Source: Oscillospiraceae bacterium
GTDB taxonomy: Bacteria; Bacillota; Clostridia; Oscillospirales; QAMX01
Direction of reading: 5' to 3'
Length of the DNA: 5,326 nt
NCBI GenBank assembly: GCA_902772625.1
Contig: CACYBP010000083.1
Location: forward strand, 1-5,326
The position numbers and the translations under genes were made by a program. Shown piece after piece: positions 1 through 5,326 of the stretch (within the stretch, counting starts at the first letter, position 1; each line of letters starts with the position of its first letter). A model generated the notes under the pieces. The model saw nothing but the letters and a program-made list of their open reading frames with translations. It had not been told where the DNA came from and made no database searches.

Positions 1-1392
1 CTTGGAGGCGGGGATCTTGGTCCAAAGCTCGATCACGTGGGCGAGATCGCTTTCGGTGACGGCGGGACGGGCGGAGGAAAGCTCGGCCTTTTTGTCCTCC
101 AGACGAAGCTCGCGACTTTTCAACTCGGCCAGCTCCTCGTAATTGCTGTCGTCGGGATTCTGGGTCAGCTCCTCGCGCCGGGCGACGATGCGCTTCAGCT
201 CCCGGTCGATGGAATCGATCTCGGGAAGGGCGGCGTTCTTGAGGTTGACCGCCGAGGAGGCCTCGTCGATCAGGTCGATGGCCTTGTCGGGCAGATACCG
301 GTCGGTGATATAGCGCTCCGACATGTTGACCGCGGCGCGGCAGATCTCGTCGGAGATGGTGACCTGATGATAATCCTCGTAGTATTTCCGGATGCCCTTC
401 AGGATCTCCACCGATTCGCTCACCGAAGGCTCCGCCACGGTGACGGGCTGGAAGCGCCGTTCCAGGGCGGCGTCCTTTTCGATGTATTTGCGGTATTCGG
501 TGAAGGTAGTGGCGCCGATGACCTGCACCTCGCCCTTGGCCAGGGCAGGCTTGAGGATGTTGGCGGCGTTCATGCTGCCCTCGGAATCGCCCGCGCCGAC
601 GAGATTGTGCACCTCGTCCACGGCGAGGATGATGTTGCCCAGACGGCGGATCTCTTCGATCAGGCCTTTCATGCGGCTTTCAAACTGGCCGCGGAACTGG
701 GTCCCGGCCACCACGGCAGTCATGTCCAGAAGCCAGACCTCTTTGTTCTTGAGCTTCAGGGGGACGCTTCCTTCGGCGATGCGCACCGCAAGTCCCTCGG
801 CGATGGCGGTCTTGCCGACGCCGGGCTCGCCGATCAGGCAGGGATTCGATTTCTGACGGCGGTTCAGGATCTGGATCACACGCTCGATCTCGGTCTCGCG
901 GCCGACGATGTTGTCGATCTTTCCGTCCAGAGCCTTCTGATTCAGATTGGTGCAGAACTGCTCCAGAAATTTCTTCCGGGGCGCGTTCTGACGCGCCTTG
1001 CCCGGGTCGCCCTGAGGAGCGCCTTCGCGCTTGGGCGCGGGGGAGGAGGGAGCGGGATAATCGCCGTTCTGAGCGCCGAAGAGCTTGTCGAGGAAGGGGA
1101 AGGTGGCGGTGTTGCGGGTGCCGTCCTCAGAAGTGTTCTCGTCGCTTCCGGATTTGATCAGATCGGAAAGTGATTCGCTGTCGCCCAAAGACTCCATCAT
1201 GTCGTTGTTGATGTTTTCCAGGTCCTCGTCGCTGATGCCCATACGGGAGATGATGTCCTGCACCGGCTTGAGGCCCATTTCCTTGGCGCATTTGAGGCAG
1301 AGTCCCTCCTGGGAGGAAACGCCGTTTTCGATCTTCGTGACGAAGATCACGGCAAGATTCTTTTTGCAGCGGGAACAGAGTACTTTGTTCAT
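1..1392 (-). CDS. Clp protease ATP-binding subunit (ClpE/ClpC-like AAA+ unfoldase with N-terminal zinc finger), 3' end outside window
   Basis: AAA+ unfoldase that in this family feeds substrates to the ClpP protease in the cytoplasm. The first 464 residues are visible and the frame stays open to the window edge. C6-x2-C9 and C32-x2-C35 form a zinc finger, as in ClpE; the double Clp_N repeat typical of ClpC is absent. Residues about 60-140 are an acidic, then Pro/Gly-rich, linker. The first ATPase domain follows: Walker A GEPGVGKT (188-195), pore loop [10 protein letters not shown] (229-238), Walker B IILAVDE (254-260), sensor GATT (293-296) and arginine finger in ERRF (311-314). A short charged middle domain (about 395-440) looks coiled-coil. 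The visible part ends at the linker to the second ATPase domain, which lies outside. ATG at 1392 is chosen because the zinc finger begins right after it; an in-frame GTG at 1419 is possible. It has its own promoter and leader. ClpE-like fits best; the clpE/clpC name is unsettled. Confidence 0.93.
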   Translation of the reverse strand, partial: MNKVLCSRCKKNLAVIFVTKIENGVSSQEGLCLKCAKEMGLKPVQDIISRMGISDEDLENINNDMMESLGDSESLSDLIKSGSDENTSEDGTRNTATFPFLDKLFGAQNGDYPAPSSPAPKREGAPQGDPGKARQNAPRKKFLEQFCTNLNQKALDGKIDNIVGRETEIERVIQILNRRQKSNPCLIGEPGVGKTAIAEGLAVRIAEGSVPLKLKNKEVWLLDMTAVVAGTQFRGQFESRMKGLIEEIRRLGNIILAVDEVHNLVGAGDSEGSMNAANILKPALAKGEVQVIGATTFTEYRKYIEKDAALERRFQPVTVAEPSVSESVEILKGIRKYYEDYHQVTISDEICRAAVNMSERYITDRYLPDKAIDLIDEASSAVNLKNAALPEIDSIDRELKRIVARREELTQNPDDSNYEELAELKSRELRLEDKKAELSSARPAVTESDLAHVIELWTKIPASK

Positions 1393-1399
1393 AGGGTCA

Positions 1400-1417
1400 A
1401 AAAAGGGATTCCTTTCC
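1400..1417 (-). promoter_or_regulatory. Displaced ribosome binding site of clp within a possible hairpin
   Basis: The only plausible Shine-Dalgarno before the clp ATG is AAAGGA (1415-1410), 17 nt from the start codon instead of the usual 5-10. GGAAAGG (1417-1411) can pair with CCUUUUU (1406-1400) across a 4-nt loop: five Watson-Crick pairs plus two G-U pairs. This would bury the Shine-Dalgarno in a weak helix. The alternative GTG at 1419 lies upstream of this purine tract, so the tract could not serve it. Confidence 0.45.
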
Positions 1418-1420
1418 ACG

Positions 1421-1440
1421 CCGGTCGGTCCCGGTCGTTC
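1421..1440. repeat. Tandem decamer in the clp leader
   Basis: Two adjacent 10-bp units, CCGGTCGGTC (1421-1430) and CCGGTCGTTC (1431-1440), agree at 9 of 10 positions on the plus strand. They lie between the GC-rich hairpin and the clp start. The spacing equals about one helical turn, which would suit a protein-binding direct repeat, but chance is possible in GC-rich DNA. They do not match a known operator that I recognise. Confidence 0.4.
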
Positions 1441-1448
1441 GGTAAGAA

Positions 1449-1477
1449 CCGCGCCGCCGCGCGTTGCGGAGGCGCGG
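1449..1477 (-). promoter_or_regulatory. GC-rich hairpin in the clp 5' leader
   Basis: In the predicted leader RNA, a 7-bp outer stem (1477-1471 with 1455-1449) and a 4-bp inner stem (1469-1466 with 1460-1457) are separated by a single mismatch (1470/1456) and closed by a 5-nt loop (1465-1461). All eleven pairs are G-C. The downstream RNA reads UUCUUACC, a poor U-tract, so this is not a convincing terminator. It could be an attenuator, an mRNA-stabilising structure or a protein-binding site; the sequence alone does not decide. Confidence 0.55.
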
Positions 1478-1502
1478 GCTGAAACTCTCTGATTAATACT
1501 AT

Positions 1503-1531
1503 ATTATAGACTTTCAGGCCTTATCCGTCAA
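1503..1531 (-). promoter_or_regulatory. Sigma-A type promoter for the clp gene
   Basis: On the minus strand, TTGACG (1531-1526) is followed by a 17-nt spacer and a perfect TATAAT (1508-1503). This matches the housekeeping consensus at 11 of 12 positions with ideal spacing. It lies between the cvpA stop and the clp start, in the only AT-rich patch of the intergenic region. Initiation would be near 1497, giving a leader of about 105 nt before the ATG at 1392. No CIRCE element and no paired CtsR heptads are visible beside it. Confidence 0.85.
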
Positions 1532-1554
1532 GAGAGCAAAGCCCGAAACCTTTC

Positions 1555-2217
1555 TCACAGGAGAATGTGGAAGGGGCCGGTGCGCAGGAAAAAGTCGTAA
1601 AGCGGGCTTGCGGTGAGGATCTGGGAGATCGTGGTGCTGAAGCAGGCGTCCACCAGCGGAGCCAGGAACGACAGAGTCAGCACCGCCACCCAGCAGAGCA
1701 CGAACCCCGCGGCAAAGCCCAAGACGCCGCCCGAGATGACGTTGACCACGTGCAGGATCGGCATTTTCATCAATCCTTCCAGCACTCCGGACAGAAGGAT
1801 CAGAAGCAGGATCGAAACGACCAGCGCCGCGGCGAAGACCAGAACGTAGGCCACCAGAAAATCCAGGGTGTTGGAGACCTGCACGGCGAGGCTGTGGGCG
1901 TCGGAAAGGTCGATCCGCCCCGCCACGGCGGTGGCCGCCGTCTCGGGGAACCCGTATTCGGTCATGACTCTGACCACCGTTTCAATCGACCGGTCGGTAA
2001 GCTCCGCGCGGTTCAGAGCCGACGTCAGGGAGGTGCCGATCCCGGGAAGCGGGATCTCGCCGGTGATGATCGGGGCGATCCAATCAGCCAGGGCGCGGGC
2101 GATAAAGAAGGCCGCTACGTTGCCGATCAGGGTCAGGACCGTGCGCACGAGGCCTTTTTTCAGGCCGAGGACCGTAAAGAGCACGAGTATGGCAAGCAGT
2201 ATGAGCGTGACGATCAA
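1555..2217 (-). CDS. CvpA family integral membrane protein
   Basis: 220-residue multi-pass membrane protein resembling the CvpA (colicin V production) family. The family's molecular role is poorly defined; it has been linked to colicin V secretion and envelope tolerance, and most Bacillota members are uncharacterised. Hydrophobic segments lie at about 2-18, 24-45, 119-147 and 158-186. Family-like features are the GLKKGLVR turn after the first helix (18-25), the glycine-rich stretch in VNVISGGVLGFAAG (158-171), and the C-terminal SPLYDFF (204-210). The start is TTG at 2217, supported by AAAGGAG 9 nt upstream; the next in-frame ATG, at residue 85, would remove two membrane segments. The gene lies 44 nt after the propeller-like gene with no terminator between, so they are probably cotranscribed. 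Length is normal for the family. Confidence 0.85.
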   Translation of the reverse strand: MIVTLILLAILVLFTVLGLKKGLVRTVLTLIGNVAAFFIARALADWIAPIITGEIPLPGIGTSLTSALNRAELTDRSIETVVRVMTEYGFPETAATAVAGRIDLSDAHSLAVQVSNTLDFLVAYVLVFAAALVVSILLLILLSGVLEGLMKMPILHVVNVISGGVLGFAAGFVLCWVAVLTLSFLAPLVDACFSTTISQILTASPLYDFFLRTGPFHILL

Positions 2218-2223
2218 GAAAAG

Positions 2224-2233
2224 TCACTCCTTT
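2224..2233 (-). promoter_or_regulatory. Ribosome binding site deciding the cvpA TTG start
   Basis: AAAGGAGTGA (2233-2224) on the minus strand complements the 16S rRNA 3' end well. Its AGGAG core ends 9 nt before the TTG at 2217, which supports that uncommon start codon. Confidence 0.8.
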
Positions 2234-2255
2234 CGGAAGCCCGGCGGAAGCCCGT
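2234..2255. repeat. Tandem 11-bp duplication between the propeller-like gene and cvpA
   Basis: CGGAAGCCCGG (2234-2244) and CGGAAGCCCGT (2245-2255) match at 10 of 11 positions. They fill much of the 44-nt gap upstream of the cvpA ribosome binding site. This looks like a small slippage duplication; no function is evident. Confidence 0.5.
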
Positions 2256-2261
2256 ATCCCG

Positions 2262-3494
2262 TTATTTCAGATACAGAGTGCCGTCGGAGAGTGCCAGGAC
2301 CGTGCCCTCCCGGGAGAGCGCGACCCTGGATACGTAATGATCCAGCTCGGTGGTCGAATGGGAGCCCAGCGCCGCGGGATAGAGATCCACGGAGCTTTCA
2401 AAGGCCAGGGCGACCAGCCGCCCCTCCGCCGCCATCGACTGCGGCTCGTGCAGGAGGGAGATCGATCCGAGGGGAGAAGAGTTGGAATCGTAGGTGGCGA
2501 GCTTATACCGGGAACCGGTCTGGTTTCGCCGGAAGAAAAGCGCGGTGAAATCGTTGCCGAAGGAATAGGAGGAAAGGGTGTCGGTGCCGAACCGCGTGGT
2601 GCCCACGAGCTTGCCGCTTCTCTCCACCGAGTAGAGCGCCTCGTCGGTGATCACGGCGAACACGCCGTCGGAAAGCTCCGCCATACCCACCGGGAGAGCT
2701 TCTCCCAGGGAAAGAAGGGCGGTCTGCTCGGCGTTTTCCACGTCGAGAAAGAGGACCGTGGTCTCGAAAGAAGTCTCGGAGGCTGAAAGACCCACGAAGG
2801 CCAGGGTCTTCCCGTCGTTCGAAAGCCGCGCCTGGGCGCCGAAATAGGCGGTGGAATGGTATTCAAAAATCAGCTGCCCCTGGTTGGAGTAGACCTCCAC
2901 CGAGGAAAGATCGCCGCTTTCGCTTTTGATCAGGGTCAGCCCGGCTTCGGACAGGGAGGCGCAGGTCACCCCGCCTGAGGGACCGCCCGATAGGATCTCT
3001 TCATCCTCCGAGCCGAAAAAGAAGGAGGAATCGGCCCGGTCGAAGACGAGATAGCGCGTATCCTCCACGGTCAGGACCGGCTCCTGCCAGGCGTGGTTTC
3101 CCGCGGCGGTTTCAATGCCGTCGGTGCCGATCAGGCGGATGCCCGAGAGATCGGCCGCGATCACGCCGCCCTGATAGAGCGAGAAAGCCGCCTCGTCGGT
3201 GAGGTTCCAGTCCAGGGTCTCGGTGGAGATCCGGATGCCCCAGAGATTGTTCCAGTAATTGCGGATGCTGCGGGCGGAGACGCGGTCACGGATCGAATAG
3301 AGATACCCCACGGCGACCACGGCGCCCAGCAGGATGAAGGCCACCAGAAAGGCGGTGAAAAAGCTCTTGATACGCGCCTTGCGGGCCCGCTTTTCACTTT
3401 CGCTCAGGGCATGGGGGTCGCTTTCGCCCCCGTCCTGGGACAGGGGAATATCGATATCGGGATTCTCTTCCTGCTTTTTAAACTTTCGGATCAA
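2262..3494 (-). CDS. Membrane-anchored beta-propeller-like protein (DUF5711-like), function unknown
   Basis: About 410 residues from the TTG at 3494. The order is: a charged cytoplasmic N-terminus of about 40 residues ending in a KRARKAR cluster, one transmembrane helix (about 46-66), then a long soluble region. The positive-inside pattern puts the soluble part outside the membrane. That region has short beta-rich repeats typical of propellers, such as LSNDGKTLAFVG and, at the C-terminus, LSREGTVLALSDGTLYL. It has no catalytic motif, cysteine pair or LPxTG signal that I can see. The architecture and its place next to cvpA resemble the clostridial DUF5711 family; this is recalled and not searched. 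The start overlaps the end of truA by 17 nt, suggesting coupled translation. An in-frame GTG at 3506 would add four residues but lies inside the Shine-Dalgarno. Neighbouring CvpA suggests a shared envelope role, by inference only. Confidence 0.85.
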   Translation of the reverse strand: MIRKFKKQEENPDIDIPLSQDGGESDPHALSESEKRARKARIKSFFTAFLVAFILLGAVVAVGYLYSIRDRVSARSIRNYWNNLWGIRISTETLDWNLTDEAAFSLYQGGVIAADLSGIRLIGTDGIETAAGNHAWQEPVLTVEDTRYLVFDRADSSFFFGSEDEEILSGGPSGGVTCASLSEAGLTLIKSESGDLSSVEVYSNQGQLIFEYHSTAYFGAQARLSNDGKTLAFVGLSASETSFETTVLFLDVENAEQTALLSLGEALPVGMAELSDGVFAVITDEALYSVERSGKLVGTTRFGTDTLSSYSFGNDFTALFFRRNQTGSRYKLATYDSNSSPLGSISLLHEPQSMAAEGRLVALAFESSVDLYPAALGSHSTTELDHYVSRVALSREGTVLALSDGTLYLK

Positions 3495-4281
3495 AGGCTT
3501 CGTCACCTCCGGAAAAGCTTCCCGCCGGATACCGGGCGGAAAGAAGGTAGAGTCCGTGGGGAGGAAGGGTGATCCCGGCGTCGGGCCGGTTCCCGTTTTC
3601 CAGAATACGCTTCACGTCGAGGGGCTCGAGCTTGCCGATCCCCGCGTAAAAGAGCGTGCCCGCGATGATGCGGACCATGTTGTAAAGAAATCCGTCGGCC
3701 GATACCGTCACGGTGAAGTGTCCCGGTTCGGTTTCCTCCACGTCCAGACGCGTGACGGTGCGCACCGAACCCTTCGCCGTGTAGTTCGAGGCACGGAACG
3801 CCCGGAAATCGCGGGTGCCGGGCAGAAAGGCCGCGGCTTCCTTCATCCGCCCGAGATCGGGATAAAAAGGGGTAAAATAGGCTCGATTCTTCAAAAAAGG
3901 ATCGGGGATGCGGCCCGCATAGAGCTTATAGCAGTAGGTTTTCTCCAGACAGGAGTATCTTGCGTGAAAATCAGGGGCGACGTCGGAAGCGGCCATCACC
4001 GCGATATCCCCGGGAAGATAAGGCCGGAGGGCGTAGGGAAAGCGGTCGGCGGGGATCCCGGAGGAAGTGTGAAAATTCGCCACGTAATTCAGCGCGTGCA
4101 CCCCTGCGTCGGTGCGGCCGACGCCGTGAAGCTCGGGAAGCGGCTTTTCGCCGGTCAGCCGGAGGATCGCAAGGGAAACGGCCTCCTGCACCGTGGTTCC
4201 GTTCTTCTGAGACTGCCATCCGTGGTAATTGGTTCCGTCGTACCGGAGCAAAAGGGCAAGATTCCGCAAATCGTTTTCCAT
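3478..4281 (-). CDS. truA: tRNA pseudouridine(38-40) synthase TruA
   Basis: Converts uridines 38, 39 and 40 in the anticodon arm of many tRNAs to pseudouridine; cytoplasmic and cofactor-free. The full length of 267 residues is normal for the family. Visible motifs are LLRYDGTNYHGWQ (11-23), the catalytic loop GRTDAGVHA with nucleophile Asp58 (55-63), FHARYS followed by KTYCYKL (105-120) carrying the conserved active-site tyrosine Tyr116, DGFLYNMVR (196-204), and the C-terminal PPHGLYLL (240-247). The ATG at 4281 is preceded by a weak GGGG tract 8 nt upstream. Only 2 nt separate it from the ecfT stop, so translation is probably coupled. The ecfA-ecfT-truA order is common in Bacillota; the rplM-rpsI pair that often follows truA there is replaced here by envelope genes. 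Confidence 0.97.
   Translation of the reverse strand: MENDLRNLALLLRYDGTNYHGWQSQKNGTTVQEAVSLAILRLTGEKPLPELHGVGRTDAGVHALNYVANFHTSSGIPADRFPYALRPYLPGDIAVMAASDVAPDFHARYSCLEKTYCYKLYAGRIPDPFLKNRAYFTPFYPDLGRMKEAAAFLPGTRDFRAFRASNYTAKGSVRTVTRLDVEETEPGHFTVTVSADGFLYNMVRIIAGTLFYAGIGKLEPLDVKRILENGNRPDAGITLPPHGLYLLSARYPAGSFSGGDEAFDPKV
3503..3510 (-). promoter_or_regulatory. Ribosome binding site deciding the start of the propeller-like gene
   Basis: GGAGGTGA (3510-3503) is an eight-base match to the complement of the 16S rRNA tail. It ends 8 nt before the TTG at 3494. The GTG at 3506 is part of this element and has no ribosome binding site of its own, so the TTG is preferred. The element lies inside the truA coding sequence. 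Confidence 0.75.
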
Positions 4282-5326
4282 CGTCAGAACCCCATTACGC
4301 CGAGCACGGCGCAGGCGACGAAATAGAGGAGAGATCCGATGAAGATCAGGATATCCGACGGCCGCGCCTTCAGAGGCTTCAGCCGGGTACGGCCGTTCCC
4401 GCCGGTGTACGCGCGGCTTTCCATCGCCATGGCCAGCTCGTCGGCGCGCCGGAAGGCGCTGACGAACAGGGGCACGAGGATGGGAATCAGGGCCTTGGCG
4501 CGCTTGATGAGGCCGCCGGTCTCAAAATCGGCGCCGCGGGCCTTCTGGGCGTTCATGATCTTGGCGGTCTCCTCGGTCAGGGTGGGGATGAACCGGAGGG
4601 CGATGCTCATCATCATGGCAAGCTCGTTCACCGGGACCCGGAAGAGCTTCAGGGGAGACAGCAGCGCCTCAATGGCGTCGGTGAGCATGATCGGCGAGGT
4701 TGTATAGGTCAGAAGCGACGATCCCGCCACCAATAGGATGATGCGGATCGACATTTTCAATGCAATAAAGATGCCTTCCCAGGCGATCTTGAAGATCCAC
4801 CATTGCCAGATCACCTCGCCCCGGGCGTAAAAAACGTTGATCAGGACCGTAAAGATCAAGACCAGGGTCAGGGGCTTCAGGGCCTTCAGGATCATGGAAA
4901 CGCGGATCCTGGAAAGGATCACCGCGAGGGCAAGATACAGAAAGACCATCACGTAGGTCAGGACGTTCTGGGCAAAAAAGACCGTGACGATATAGAGAAG
5001 GGTCAGGGCCAGCTTGAACCGGGCGTCAAGCCGGTGGATCGGGGAGGAAAGGGGAATATACTGCCCGATGGTGATGCTGGTATTCAAAGCGTCCCCGCCT
5101 CCTTTCCGAAGCGTTCCAGAAGCTTGCGCACCGCGTAGCCCCGGGTGTAGACCGGCTTTTCAAAGAAGACCCCGCGCGAAGCGAGATAGGAGAAGATCTC
5201 GGTGATCTCCGGCAGGGCAAGCCCCATTTCCTTTAATTCGTCCGCCCGGGCAAAGATATCCTCGGGAAGACCGTCCATCACCAGATGCGACCGGTTCATC
5301 ACCAGGATCCGGGAGCATACCTCGGC

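Overview
The window reads as an ordinary chromosomal stretch from a fairly GC-rich member of the Clostridia (Bacillota), plausibly an Oscillospiraceae-type gut or anaerobe lineage. This rests on the gene set (ECF transporter core genes followed by truA), the strong AGGAGG-type ribosome binding sites, the frequent TTG starts, and a zinc-finger Clp ATPase of the clostridial type. The lineage is inferred from gene content and not proven.

All genes lie on the minus strand, so transcription runs from high to low coordinates. In that order: the C-terminal end of an ECF transporter ATPase (5326-5084, cut by the window edge), the ECF transmembrane subunit EcfT (5087-4284), tRNA pseudouridine synthase TruA (4281-3478), a membrane-anchored beta-propeller-like protein resembling the DUF5711 family (3494-2262), a CvpA-family membrane protein (2217-1555), and the first 464 residues of a Clp AAA+ unfoldase with an N-terminal zinc finger (1392-1, cut by the window edge). 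The first four genes overlap or nearly touch (4-nt overlap, 2-nt gap, 17-nt overlap). CvpA follows after 44 nt with no visible terminator, so this looks like one operon.

The only real intergenic region is 1393-1554. It holds a near-consensus housekeeping sigma promoter (TTGACG, 17-nt spacer, TATAAT) aimed at the clp gene. The predicted leader is about 105 nt and contains a very GC-rich hairpin, a tandem decamer, and a U-tract able to pair with the only plausible Shine-Dalgarno sequence. Control of this stress-type unfoldase in its 5' leader is the most interesting hypothesis here.

Functionally the genes join vitamin or metal uptake (ECF energising module, with no substrate-binding S component visible), tRNA anticodon-arm modification, two envelope proteins of unclear role, and protein quality control. 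I see no mobile element, CRISPR array, tRNA, rRNA or defence system, and no gene-free stretch longer than about 160 nt.
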